From the NCBI GenBank assembly GCA_013350335.1, contig CM023540.1, positions 58,814,962 through 58,878,961 of the forward strand: DNA of 64,000 bases, in the 5' to 3' direction. Every line of letters starts with the position of its first letter. The first letter of the stretch is position 1. This DNA comes from Chimonanthus salicifolius. Its lineage: Eukaryota > Streptophyta > Magnoliopsida > Laurales > Calycanthaceae. Position numbers and translations under genes: made by a program. The notes below the pieces were generated by a model. That model searched no databases and was not told the origin of the DNA. It saw only the letters and a program-made list of their open reading frames with translations. Shown here piece by piece: positions 31,431 to 42,714 of this stretch.

Positions 31431-32626
31431 GATGGAAGGTACCATACCTCTCTTTAGTTATATGGCACAAGTATTAGTTGATACCGGTGCGTCTCATTCA
31501 TTTATCCCTAAGTCATGCCAGGATAAATTAGATTTACCCTCAGTAATTGCCCTGAGACCTCTAACGGTAATGTCACCATTAGGAAAAGAGGTACGAGTGA
31601 ATCAGGTATACAGATCATGTATTCTAAAAATGGATGACTTAGATTTGATATATGACTTTTTTGTCATAGAGATGATGGATTTTGATGTCATCTTAGGCAT
31701 GGATTGGTTAATTGCACATCAAACTATGATAGATTGTATGCAAAGAAAAGTATATGGGACATCTACAACCAAGTGTAGGTTTGCAGAAAAGTTGATACCA
31801 TATGATATAGTGAGAATGGAATTCTCTGGTTTGAAGGCCTACCCTGGTAGAGTAGTGGCCAGTATGGGATGGGAGGATGTGGAAAGAATAAAATCTATTT
31901 TACCTCGGGTGGTTTGTGAGTTTCCAGATGTTTTTCTGGATAAACTCAGTGGTTTGCCTCCACGCCGAGAGATTGATTTACAGCCTGGAACATCTCCTAT
32001 ATCCATGGCACCCTACAGGATGGCGCCAGCAGAACAGAAAGAATTGGCGAAACAAATAGATGAGCTTCTTCAACTTGGTTTTATCCGTCTGAGCAATTCA
32101 CCTTGGGGTGCACCTGCTCTCTTTGTAAAAAAGAAGGACGGATCTTTGAGAATGTACATAGACTATCGACCTTTGAATCAGGTCACTATTAAAAATAAAT
32201 ATCCATTACCTAGAATCGATGATTTATTCGATTTGTTGAGAGGAGCAAGGTGTTTCTCAAAAATCGATTTAAGATCGGGATATCACCAACTCCGAGTAAG
32301 GGAGGAGGATATTCCGAAGACTACGTTTCGCACTCAGTATGGCCTGTATGAGTTTTTGGTCATGCCATTCGGAGTGACTAATGCACTAACCACCTTCATG
32401 GATCTGATGAATCGGATCTTCCGACCCTATTTACGGGAGTTTGTAATCGTCTTCATTGACGACATTTTGATATACTCCTTGTCTGAGGAGGAGCATGAGC
32501 AGCATTTACGCAGCATTTTGCAGACTTTACGGGATCACCAACTGTACGCCAAACTTAATAAGTGTGAATTTTGGCTAACCCAAGTCCAATTTCTCGGACA
32601 CGTGGTGTCGGTCAATGGAATCTCAG
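31324..32626 (+). pseudogene. Protease and reverse transcriptase (N-terminal), Tekay-like
   Basis: Protease: the active-site motif [12 protein letters not shown] is near 31470-31500, and the C-terminal DVILGMDWL near 31690. Reverse transcriptase follows: [83 protein letters not shown] and the catalytic FIDDILIYS. The frame is open for 434 codons until the nested element begins at 32627. Typical chromovirus residues appear replaced in places (LTTFMDLMN where PATFMDLMN is usual). Together with 34861-35717 it makes the RT-RNase H region. Confidence 0.93.
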
Positions 32627-32819
32627 TGTAACGCCCCGCCCTTTCTGATAATTTCAGAGTCTAATTTTTTTTTTTTGTAAAGTTATAATAAAACATCGAA
32701 AGAGAGCGGGCGGCGTCACGACGCGAGTTAAGTTCAGACTACCCAAGTCTGAACCTTAACTGGCCACCCATGAGTACATGGAATAGACCATGATAGTGAA
32801 TCACACATGGAACTAACAT
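32627..32819. repeat. Left 193-bp terminal inverted repeat
   Basis: Reverse-complement match to 34665-34855, with a few substitutions and a small indel near base 19. Contains the U5 hairpin at 32726-32761. The 10-mer GATAGTGAAT inside the arm (32792-32801) is repeated just past its inner end (32821-32830), a plausible template-switch point. Confidence 0.92.
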
Positions 32820-32894
32820 GGATAGTGAATGACAAGAAGACTTAAGTTAATATGGGTTTAAACAGTAGATTTAAATTGATATTATGGACCATTT

Positions 32895-33690
32895 GGATCG
32901 GCCATCTTGGATGGCCGAATCCCATGAAATGTTGTGGTCATTCGGACAAAGTGATTAACTTATTTCTATGGTTTTGAGAGGTAAAAATGCAAAAGTAATA
33001 TACTGATTAATACTTGTCTAAATGAGGATTTAAAACACATACATAAGGACCAAGACATGGACATAGGGTTCGGCCACTTTGGATGGCCGAACCCCATGTT
33101 AGTTTTGATGATGTTGGTGAGTTTTAAACCATATAAAATATGGTGTTCGATGTGATTTATGGAAGTTTAACTTGCTGTTATTGGTTGGCCAACATAGGGC
33201 TGAACCATGTCATTTTTTTAGGGTTAAGTTATGGATTCAAATCAGGGGTAAATCTTGGACTAGTTGAACCAAGAGAACCCCATGGACTGTTTTTGGATGC
33301 CATGGTTGGATTGAATCCTATTGGAAACTATGATTTGTTTCATGTTTTTGATCTAAGAATTACCTAGTTTGAGTTGTGGATTTAATACTAAGTTGACCAA
33401 CCATGTTATAAGATGTAAAGTGGAGACAAAAACCAGATTGGTGAGGTTCGGCCATGTGTATGGCCGAACCCCACTAAGGGTCTTTGGTAACCCTATTGTG
33501 TAACTGACTTTGTGATTGAAATTATGGGAAAGAGTGATTATTGATCAAAGGTGGAATAATCATGTGTATGGTTGTATGGACCTTAGCAAGACATGTTTAA
33601 AAGGGTTAAGTGTTTAAGAGTTGATTAAATAAAATAGGAAGTTAAATCCTAAGTTGGTGATGTTCGGCCAAGGGCATGGTCGAACCCCAC
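32895..33690. repeat. GGGTTCGGCCAT hairpins in the inverted-end element
   Basis: Four hairpins at about 32895 (GGATCGGCCAT variant), 33066, 33444 and 33661 (decayed right arm). Confidence 0.88.
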
Positions 33691-34001
33691 ATGATGTGGA
33701 TGGGTCGTAGATGTGATTGAATAAGTAAATGATGTTATGTCTTGCTGATTGGTATATGGATAAGGTACCGGAAGTCAAACGACGTGCGAGTCGTGACCGG
33801 GTGACGCTAAAGAAAGATCAGTTACTGAAGTGATTCTTCTGTAGGTTTCCTACCTACTTGTAACCACGGTTTTTACCCAGTTTTTCTTATGATACTCTTG
33901 TTTTAATATATGTGTTTCAAATGATATATTATGCATTAACAAATGGCATACAGGCATTGGCATCTCATGCATAGTCATGGGATAATGAATGAAGTTCTAC
34001 A

Positions 34002-34275
34002 GTGATGGCTACGATTGTACATGATGGGGGTTGCCCATTGCATGTACATATTGTATAGAAGAGATGAATGTTGTTGTAATTTACCTTGTCGGTGCAAGGC
34101 ACGTCAAGTGATGGCTACGATGGTACATGATGGGGGTTGCTCATTACATGTACATCGCTTATAGAAGAGATGAAGGTCTGTTGTAATTTACCTTGTCGGT
34201 GCAAGGCACGTCAAGTGATGGCTATGAAAGTACATGATGGGGGATGCTCATTGCATGTGCATATTTCATAGCATG
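34002..34275. repeat. 107-bp tandem repeat in the inverted-end element
   Basis: GTGATGGCTA(C/T)GA recurs at 34002, 34108 and 34215, with TACATGATGGGGG and CTTGTCGGTGCAAGGCACG in each full unit. It occupies the same slot as the 63-bp repeat in B and the 48-bp repeat in F and K. Confidence 0.9.
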
Positions 34276-34664
34276 TTTTACCTGTTTTGATGATCATGTA
34301 TTATGATATGTATATGCATGTTTTATATGCTAACATGTGGTAGCCCTGATTCGGGAACCTACTGGGCGCATTGATCTAACGCCCTAATTCTATCCTCAGA
34401 GGAGATTGCAGGTACAAGCAAAGGGAAAGGAAAGGTCATTGACTGGGAGGGGAGCTGAGCCTAAGTGCTTTAATAATGGATTTGGATTACGTTATATTAC
34501 TGTCATTTGAATACTATTGTTGGACATGTAATAATTCGTTATTTGCTATGGTTTGATTAGGATAATAACCTGTGGATGGTTGATCTATGTTATTTAATAT
34601 TTAAGACTGTTACTTGCTATCTCGTTTTTCTATTCCGCAATTAATCTAGATTTTCCGCATGCTG

Positions 34665-34855
34665 ATGTTAGTTCCATGTGTGATTCACTATCATGGTCTA
34701 TTCCATGTACACATGGGTGGCCAGTTAAGGTTCAGACTTGGGTAGTCTGAACTTAACTCGCGTCGTGATGCCGCTCGCTCTCTTTCGATGTTTTATTATA
34801 ACTTTAAAAAAAAAAAATTAGACTCTGAAATTCACGAAAAGGGCGGGGCGTTACA
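34665..34855. repeat. Right 191-bp terminal inverted repeat
   Basis: Normal-orientation U5 end with hairpin at 34723-34758 (arms AGTTAAGGTTCAGACT and AGTCTGAACTTAACT), a CGCGTCGTGA box, a poly-A run and the terminal GGGCGGGGCGTTACA. Confidence 0.92.
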
Positions 34856-34860
34856 CTCAG

Positions 34861-35717
34861 TAGGTCTGGCAAAAGTGGAAGCCGTTATGAACTGGGAAAG
34901 ACCCAAAAATGTCACTGAAATTCGGAGTTTTCTTGGTTTGGCGGGATATTATCGGAAATTTATCCCACATTTCTCTCAGATTGCGGTGCCAATGACTCGT
35001 TTGACCTGAAAAGATGTCAAATTTGAATGGACAGAAGCATGTGAAGAAGCATTTCAGGACCTTAAGAAGAAGTTAACCACTTCTCCTCTACTTACTATAC
35101 TAGAGCAGGGACGCGGTTACGAGGTCTATTGTGATGCCTCCAAGCTTGGATTGGGTTGTGTTTTGATGCAAGAAAGTAAAGTTGTTGCGTATGGATCGAG
35201 ACAGTTGAAAGGACACGAGCAAAACTATCCAACGCACGATCTGGAGTTGGCAGCTGTGGTGTTCGCATTAAAGCTGTGGAGACATTACCTGTATGGTGAG
35301 CGGTTTAATGTTTATTCTGACCACCATAGTTTCAAATATCTGTTTACTCAAAAGGATTTAAATATGAGACAACGGAGATGGATGGAATATTTAGGAGATT
35401 ATGACTTTCAACTCTCCTACCATCCGGGGAAAGCTAATGTGGTGGCAGATGCCCTAAGTAGGAAGTCACGGGGTGATATTGCCAAAGTAGCATCTTTACA
35501 ATGGAGATTACTAGAAGTCTTGTCCTACTATGACCTGGAATTAATTGAAAATAGGGAGTCAGCATGGATTCAAAATCTAGTGTTACAACCTGAAATTGTC
35601 GGAATTGTGTTGGAAAGACAGCACAGTGATCCTGAAGCTCAGAAGATAAAAACACAGCTATCTGATGGAGTAGAATTGGAAAGTACTCAAAGAACGATTA
35701 TTCGTACCAGAATCTGA
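34861..35717 (+). pseudogene. RT C-terminal part and RNase H, Tekay-like
   Basis: Continues the polyprotein after the nested element in the same frame: [35 protein letters not shown], then a TGA stop at 35007-35009 where Trp is usual (before KDVKFEW). RNase H follows: [19 protein letters not shown] with the first catalytic Asp, [20 protein letters not shown] with the Glu, [20 protein letters not shown] with the next Asp, and [10 protein letters not shown] at the end. The domain is nearly intact. The frame ends at 35717 at a shift in the RNase H-integrase linker. Confidence 0.92.
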
Positions 35718-36526
35718 AGGCTGCAGAGAGAAAGTACTCAATCACTATCATCACTCTAAATTTGCAGTTCATCCGGGTAGCACGAAGATGTATCGTGATC
35801 TACGTCGACAATTCTGGTGGAGAGGAATGAAAAAAGAAGTGGCACATTTTGTGTCCAAATGTTTAACTTGCTAACAAGTTAAAGCTGAACACCAGCGACC
35901 AGGTGGATTAACACAACCTCTCCCAGTAGCCAAGTGGAAATGGGAACACATCACAATGGATTTTGTGACAGGATTCCCTAAGTCTACTAAAAAGAACGAC
36001 TCAATATGGGTAATTGTTGACCGACTTACGAAGTCAGCTCACTTTCTACCTATAAAGAAGAAGGATTCGCTGGATACTCTGAGCAAGATCTATATTAAAG
36101 AGATAGTCCAACTGCACGGAGTACCAGTCTATATTGTGTCAGATAGAGATACCCGATTTGTTTCTCGATTTTGGCAAGGATTACAAAGTCAATTGGGTAA
36201 AAATTTATGTTTTAGCACAGCATTTCACCCCCAGACTAGATGGTTAGTCTGAAAGGGCCATTCAAACATTGGAGGACATGTTGAGAGCATGTGTTATGGA
36301 CATGCAAGGAAGTTGGGAAGATCATCTGGCTCTGATTGAATTTGTATATAATAATAGTTACCAAGCAAGTATCCAAATGGCACCATATGAAGCTTTATAT
36401 GGTAGACCTTCCAGATCACCCCTGTGTTGGACAGAGATAGGAGATAAAGCACTGTTAGGACCAGAAATGGTACGTGAGATAGCAGAACAGGTGGAAATCA
36501 TAAGGCAACGTCTTAAAACTGCCTAG
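35718..36526 (+). pseudogene. Integrase zinc domain and core, Tekay-like
   Basis: From about 35720 the HHCC zinc domain is readable in a shifted frame (NHYHHSKFAVHPG, then CLTC followed by a TAA stop where Gln is usual). The core has Asp in [12 protein letters not shown], Asp in [14 protein letters not shown], and, after a frameshift at the HPQT-GQSE position near 36235, the Glu region and LEDMLRACVMDMQGSWED. YNNSYQASIQMAPYEALYGR closes the core. A TAG stop follows at about 36524. The shift and two stops rule out a working integrase. Confidence 0.9.
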
Positions 36527-36565
36527 AGCCGATAGAAAAGTTACGCCGACAAAAGACGAAGGCCG

Positions 36566-36961
36566 TTGGAATTTGAAGTGGGAGATTTTGTATTCCTACG
36601 TATAGCCCCGCGTCATGGAATGCAGAGGTTTGGACGTAAAGGGAAATTATCACCTCGATACATTAGACCGTTTGAGATCCTCAAGAGAATTAGACAAGTT
36701 GCCAACCAACTAGCATTGCCTCCAAATCTAGAAAAGGTACACAACACATTTCATGTGTCTATGCTTTGGAAGTACGAACCCGACCCATCTCATGTGATAA
36801 ATGTGGAGGATATTGAAATCTCCAAGGATTTGACTTTTGAAGAAGTTCCTATTGAGATTCAAGGCACCCGAACTCAAGTGTTACGACGAAAGACTATACC
36901 GCTTGTACAAGTACTGTGGCAACATTATGATACCCAACATGTAACGTTGGAGCTGGAGTAA
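36566..36961 (+). pseudogene. Integrase C-terminus with chromodomain-type tail (main copy)
   Basis: Same domain as 25043-25463, about 98% alike. It runs from EFEVGDFVFLRIAPRHG to QVLWQHYDTQHVT, then reads LELE and a TAA stop where the duplicate has WEPES and 14 more residues. It therefore has lost the aromatic residue and the last part of the chromodomain-type tail. The tail is thought to bind modified histones. Upstream it is cut from the core by a stop. Confidence 0.9.
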
Positions 36962-37040
36962 ACAATGCGCAAATTATACCCCAGTCTCTTCACTGATTAA
37001 ATGTATGAACATTTTGTTAAAATTTCGGGACAAAATTTTT

Positions 37041-37055
37041 TTAAGGGGGGAGGGG
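37041..37055 (+). other. Polypurine tract of the Tekay-like element
   Basis: TTAAGGGGGGAGGGG directly before TGTGATACCCC. The duplicate at 25504-25518 reads TTAAGGAGGGAGGGG. Confidence 0.88.
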
Positions 37056-40000
37056 TGTGATACCCCAGCCCAAATTAGTGACTAATTTAGACAAATTTTA
37101 ATTAACTAAATATTTTTTATCCATTAATTATAAGTTTTACTATGTTAATCATGAAGAATTTTGAATGAGCTTTTCAACGAGTCTAAGTTTGACTCGATTC
37201 GAGTCCGAAAACTCTTTCAAATTAAATTTTAAATGTATTATGATTATTAATAATATTATTTTAGGGTCAAAACTTGACTGCTTTGGAAACTCAGTCATTT
37301 CATTTTATTTCAATCTTAAATTGAAGATCTTACACTATTTTTAAAATCCAGACTTAACGGAATGCCAATCTCGACCTAATTCTACCTATTTTCACTACCT
37401 AAAATTTTTATAGGTGGCAAAACCCGACTTAGATAGGGAAGATAAAATCCTAAAAATATACGAAGGAAGTTAATGTTCAATCTGTAAAATAAGTGAGCCA
37501 TTTCTATCTTCAGATTTCCAAAATATCGAGTTTTTAATAATTACTTTACGTCGAAAAATGTGAGCCGTCGAATACTCTGTCACTTAGATGGAGTGGTTTT
37601 TTACTCCAAAACACTTTAAACCTTTAGAATGTTTTTATCAGATTAATTTAATCTACCTAATTATAAAATTAATTTTTCTCTAGGAGATACTTTAAAATTA
37701 AGAAATTTTACCAAATCAGTGTTTTTTTATTAAAACACTGAGTTGTTGACTGAAATTTTTATCCAAAATTTAATACTATATTAATAATTTAATATTTGAC
37801 CTAGTGAACTATTTAGATAAAAGTAGAGGGACCTTGAAATATCTAGATTTAACAAAGGATATGAAAAGAATTTTAAGAAAAAAATAATAAAAAAATGAAA
37901 TTTTTTTTGAAGTTGCTGCAGGCAGGAGACGCTGGACGAATTGTATTCGTTCATGTAAGAGGAGCAGGCGAAGCAACGAGTAAAAGAAAAGAAAAAAAAA
38001 AGAAAAAAATAATAATAAAATAATATAAAACTGGATAAGCATCGAGGTAAGTCTAAAAGCCTAGGCTACAGTGTAGGGGGGTAATGTAGGTGGCTTTCAA
38101 GCCAACCCACTTCCTATTTAAACGTAGGTTGGGAAGGAGGGAAAGAAAGAAAAAAAAAAAAAAAAAAAACAACACCACCACCGTCGCCTCTTGTTTCCAG
38201 TAACCTTTCTCTCTCTTCTTCTCATTCTTTCACCAGTCAACTTCTTCTTGTCCCTTTTCCTTCTTTCATTTTCACCTTTCCTTTTCTTCGGTCAGTGCTA
38301 CAAGTAAGCACTAACAACCGAATTCGAAGGATCCTCGTATCGACGTCGGGTTTTGAAAACTTTGTCAAAAATAGACGGATTACCGCATATGAGGTATCAA
38401 AATAAGTTTAATTTTAATTTTAATAATTTCAATAGTTTAGTATTATATTTTAGAATTAAAATTTTCAAAATGAAGGGAGGGTAGGTTTTTCTTCCAAATT
38501 TTAAATTATATCCTTAAAATCATTTTTTTTAAGTTCAAAGTTTGTCTTTTAGCCTTTAATTAAAAAAGGGGAAAAGATTAACCCCATTTAACAATTGTGT
38601 GTTTATTTTTACGCATTGTATGTTTAAATTCAGCATCATAACCTCTGGACCACACTATCGTCTGTAGTGACGCTAGTCTCTCGGTGATACCATTTGAGGT
38701 GACGCTTAGTCACCCGGTGGTTCATCAGTAGTGGCGCTTAGTCGCTCGGTGATACCATTTGAGGTGACGCTTAGTCACCCGGTGGATCATCAGCAGTGGC
38801 GCTTAGTCGCTCGGCGATACCATTTGAGATGACGCTTAGTCACCCAGTGGTTCATCAGTAGTGATGCTTAAGTCACTCGATGATACCATCTGAGGGGGGC
38901 GCTTAGTCACCCAATGGTCTTGAAGTGGGGCACTGAGTACATTTTATATTACTTGTATTTATTCTCTGGGCCGAAAATCTCCACCTGTAGCGCAGCGGAA
39001 ACGCCGCTCAGTGGCCATCTGAGACGACCTTAGTCGCCCGGTGGTAAAAGGATTTGGGCACTGAGTACTTTATATTTTATTTTGATGTGATGTTTTGGTT
39101 GGCTGACAACTAACTGCTGACTTAATCTAATGGAGTAGAAAGAATTAGGAGACTCACTACACTTATCATATTTTTTTTTGGAAAATGCATGGGATCGGGT
39201 AGATAATCAATGAATGACCTGAAATTTATATTATTATTTTATTCCTACAGATTTACGTGATAATCTCTGCCGATAGAGGTGAGGAGACTCGAACCAATAT
39301 TTGTATTGTGTTATATGTTCAACCCACTAACACCAGACTGAAATGGGACCCATGGTCAATTAAAGATTGAAAAGGCTATATAGGTCCAGAATACGAGACT
39401 TGACACTGCCTACATGTAAGGGATGCAAATGTTCTAACTGTTTAGAACGTAGGCTAACAATGGTGTCGGGGAGTCGAGGACTTGTAGCCTCTAACGCAGT
39501 AAGGACCCATGGAGTGTCTGGGAATTGTCGGGTGAAAACTGGATGAAGGCATTCGTGTTATTAAATCCAGTTTTATATATTTGTATGACATTGAATATTT
39601 TATTGACTTCTTGTATTGGTAGTGGATACACCGATGGGTAAGGCTGGAATTTGGTGATTCTCTCAGAATAAGTCCCTGTGTAAGGAGGGCAATGGAAATC
39701 ATGCATTATCATGCATTTGACATTTGCATGTGAGAGTTATGATTATAAGTTAAATCTGTGAAAGATAATAAATTTTGAAATCTGATATTGGCCGTTGGGC
39801 TACGATTGCTGAGATTAGCCGAACACCATTTGCGAACCATTGGGTTGGACGTGTTAGTAGGCTGAGGTCGACCGCCATCAGCCGCTGGTGTTGGATGGGC
39901 TAGTAAACCGGGTCGTGGAGACCTTGTGATGTTAGGCTGAACACCATTTACGAACCGTTGGGTTGGACGTGTTAGTAAGTCGTGGTCGACCGCCATCAAC

Positions 40001-40742
40001 CGCTGGTGTTGAATGGGCTAGTAGACCGGGTCGCGGAGACCGTATGCACTTGCAAGTTGCTGAATGGGGGCTGACCCCGGTAAAAATTTATAAAACACCT
40101 TAGAAGGTAATCCTAGGGTGAAAATGGGTTAAGTGGATTACCTGCATTGCATTCACGAAACATGCATTATTTATGGTTTTATGTTGGGCGTTATGGTAAA
40201 TATGAGTCAAGTACATTGACTGCATTTCATTCATGGAACCTGCACTGTTATTAATTTCACAAATATTGTATGTTGATTTTTATGGTGAGCTCTCCCCACT
40301 GGGCTATTGCTCATGTCCCTTACATTGCAGGATATGAACTAGAGGGAGGATTGGAGGAACCTATGGTACCTCGCTGAAAATCAAACTCGGATGTTTCCCT
40401 TAGTTTCCTGCTCAAGGAGACAAAATGAATCTATGAACTTTTATATGTATTTCGATAATAAATATGCCTCTTGTGGCATAAAAACCTATGTCTATAAGTT
40501 TAGCGTTTCTATGTAATATATTTGTGTGTTGGTGTGCTCAATATATTGCTTCCATGTATTTTAGTGAAAATTATTTGGATTATTTTGCTAAATATGTTTG
40601 GAATACTTAGGACACAGATATTTCATGTGGTTATTAGACTCACATGAGTAGTATCTTAAGGAGTGAGTGACTCATTGGGTTAAGCTAAAAAAAAAAAAAA
40701 ATAGTCGCGTTCCGGGCCCACGTATGGGATCGGGTCGTGACA
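37056..40742 (+). repeat. Second (3') LTR of the Tekay-like element
   Basis: 3687 bp, nearly identical to 25519-29154. Differences include a roughly 30-bp insertion near 38617 with a duplicated GCAT...AACC context and a short insertion near 40110. Donor-like GTAAGC at 38304. It ends GGGTCGTGACA next to GTCAAAGTC, copia-like DNA. Confidence 0.93.
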
Positions 40743-42006
40743 GTCAAAGTCTAGGATAACAGATCGTGTAGATGATGCTTTGTCTTGATACAGGTTCGAC
40801 CAATCGCCCTCACGATCAATCGCCCGGAGCCTAGGTCAGATACGCACTGAAAAATACAGTCAGACTTAGGACGATACTTTCGTCTGGCGGCAACCCTTTG
40901 TGTGGTATAACACAACCAGTCTGTCGCACGTCCCATCATCGAGACATGGCAATAATCCATCAGGTACACGACCAATCGTCCTAGGCCTGGATGGGACTTG
41001 ACGTTGGAAAATACAGTGAGTCCTAGGCCGATGCTTTCGCCAACCCACGATATGTCACTAGAAACATGGAAAATCAATCGTGTGGCATGATCAATCGTGT
41101 GGCTACTGTTATTGTGTCTTTAATGCTCAATGGTCGCGTTGGTGAGTAGGAATTCAAACACGAACGGTCGATCATGTGTATTGGGGTAACGATTTTTTTT
41201 TTTTTTATGTTGCCTATAAATTCAACCACTATTTTGGGATATGGTAGGGGAGTGAATAACAATTAATTGAGCCATCTACCAGTGAGGAAACCTCCCAAGG
41301 ATCGAAGGCAAAACCTCTAGGCTTATTTTCTTCTTGGCAAATTTATTGTTGAATCATTCAAATATGCAATCCTATGTGATTGAAATTAAGAAGGAGGATT
41401 AAGCCACATTTTCTAGGATAGAGATTGAGAGACCAATCTTCTAGAAAGATACCCAAGGATTGTGGTTGCTCTACACGGCGGGTCGTCTTCAACGTCGGGA
41501 TTGTACAAGCACACATTGGGTGGATCGTTTGGAAGCACACATCTATATTTGCAAAGAGTTTCAAAGGCAAATACTTCCTTAGTTTAGATTTTTCTTTAAA
41601 AATCATTCTATTGTGAAGTGGATTAAATAGATAGTTTTCTCTTGAAACACTATAAAAAATAGTGGGATAGGAATAGGGTGAAAGTTTCAATCAATTGGAT
41701 AGGTGGAAGTCCTATTTTATTATGTTGGCATAATTCCAACGCTTAGTGAATTGGAGATAACTCAAGGTTAAACGAGTCTACAGTGGATGTAGGTTGGCTA
41801 ACCGAATCACTATAAATTGTGTGTATTGTCTCTTGTGTGATTGATTCTTTATCTTGTATACATTGCATAACACACACTCTAGATTAATTGTTTTAATTCC
41901 ACACTTTAGTAATCAAGAAAATTGTAGAAGCCCATAATGTGTGATTACCCTATTCACTCCCCCCCTCTAGGGTTAATCCAGTTCAAAGCACTCAATGGAC
42001 CTTTCA
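40743..42006 (+). repeat. Copia LTR fragment
   Basis: Noncoding. Contains a TATA-like CCTATAAATT near 41213, the GTGGATGTAGGTTGGCTAACC segment common in SIRE-like LTRs near 41784, ACTCCCCCCCTCTAGGGTT near 41956, and a terminal ACCTTTCA. No PBS follows, so it is not an intact 5' LTR. The left end is cut by, or hosts, the Tekay-like element. Confidence 0.6.
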
Positions 42007-42453
42007 AACTTGATCAAGGTGATCAAAACACTATAAAAAATAGAGGGATAAAGACGTAGATCGGGTTGGTCGAACCTTGCAAAATCTTAGGCTATTGGGG
42101 GAAATTCTCAATCAATCGGATAGGTGGAAGTCCTATTCTATTCGTGAGAGCGTAATTTCCCACAAACTGTATTTGGGATATCCCTAGAGAGGGAGAGTCC
42201 AACAGTGGATGTAGGTAGTTTAACCAAACCACTATATATTATGTGTTGTGGGTGATTTGGTCTTATGCTTGTGTGATTGATCTTTTTAACCTGGAAAACT
42301 CTTGTTTAATACATTGATTAAATCATTTATTCTGTTGCATTAATTTTGATTAATCAAGTATTTTGCTAAGACCTTTAAAAATCGGTCATTGTTCTATTTA
42401 CCCCCACTCTAGGTTCAATCTCGACTTGCGTTCTAGAAGACCGGGAGCTTTCA
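42007..42453 (+). repeat. Second copia LTR fragment
   Basis: Repeats the end of the preceding LTR in diverged form: CACTATAAAAAATAG near 42029, AACAGTGGATGTAGGTAG near 42200, ACCCCCACTCTAGG near 42398, and end GGGAGCTTTCA. About 450 bp, truncated at its left. Confidence 0.6.
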
Positions 42454-42714
42454 ATATGCATTGGAGTTTGAAAATCTTGTAGCTTGGAAAGCTTTGTGAT
42501 AAGCTTGAGCTATGGGGAAATCTTTGTAGTATGGGGAGTGTGAATGATTTTTATTCCATGGATACATTAAAATATGTTTGGACTAACATCACTAATTATT
42601 CTCTAGTCTTTTGTAGCTTGCTTGTATGTTTACATGTACATTTTAAAAATAGAGGCTGAGCAAGAACATTAACCAAGACTAGAGTCCATGTATCATTTGA
42701 TGTATAATGTATAA
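42454..42714 (+). other. Copia 3' noncoding fragment
   Basis: GTAGCTTGGAAAGC and GAGCTATGGGGAAATC match the 3' region of copia element 1 near 18560. It is the left flank of copia element 2; the 5 bases before that LTR are TATAA. Confidence 0.55.

Larger units (their letters stand above)
32627..34855 (+). mobile_element. LTR-derived element with long inverted U5 ends
   Basis: 2229 bp, beginning TGTAACGCCCCGCCC and ending GGGCGGGGCGTTACA, with a perfect 5-bp duplication CTCAG (32622-32626, 34856-34860) inside the Tekay RT/RNase H gene. Unlike the other elements its ends are a long inverted repeat (32627-32819 and 34665-34855, about 96% identical). The right end is the normal U5 terminus; the left end is an inverted copy of it in place of U3. 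Between them are four GTTCGGCC hairpins, the conserved palindrome block and a 107-bp tandem repeat. It has no U3, TATA region or coding frame. The plus strand is assigned from module order. Confidence 0.92.
25043..40742 (+). mobile_element. Tekay/Del-like chromovirus in tandem (tail-LTR-body-LTR) form
   Basis: Copy structure: 476 bp of the 3' internal end (25043-25518), LTR (25519-29154), complete internal region (29155-37055) with nested element (32627-34855), LTR (37056-40742). The first segment duplicates 36580-37055. PBS (tRNA-iMet type), PPT, gag, protease, RT, RNase H, integrase and chromodomain-type tail are all present in Ty3/gypsy order. The two LTRs differ by about 1-2% by eye, so the insertion is young relative to the Athila-like element. 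Several stops and shifts make it nonautonomous. No 5-bp duplication can be checked because the left end is lost. Confidence 0.92.

Noticed and set aside
32627..34855. Mutator-like or other DNA transposon, because of long inverted ends
   Set aside because: The duplication is 5 bp, termini are TG...CA, and the right end and interior match the LTR-like elements. There is no transposase.
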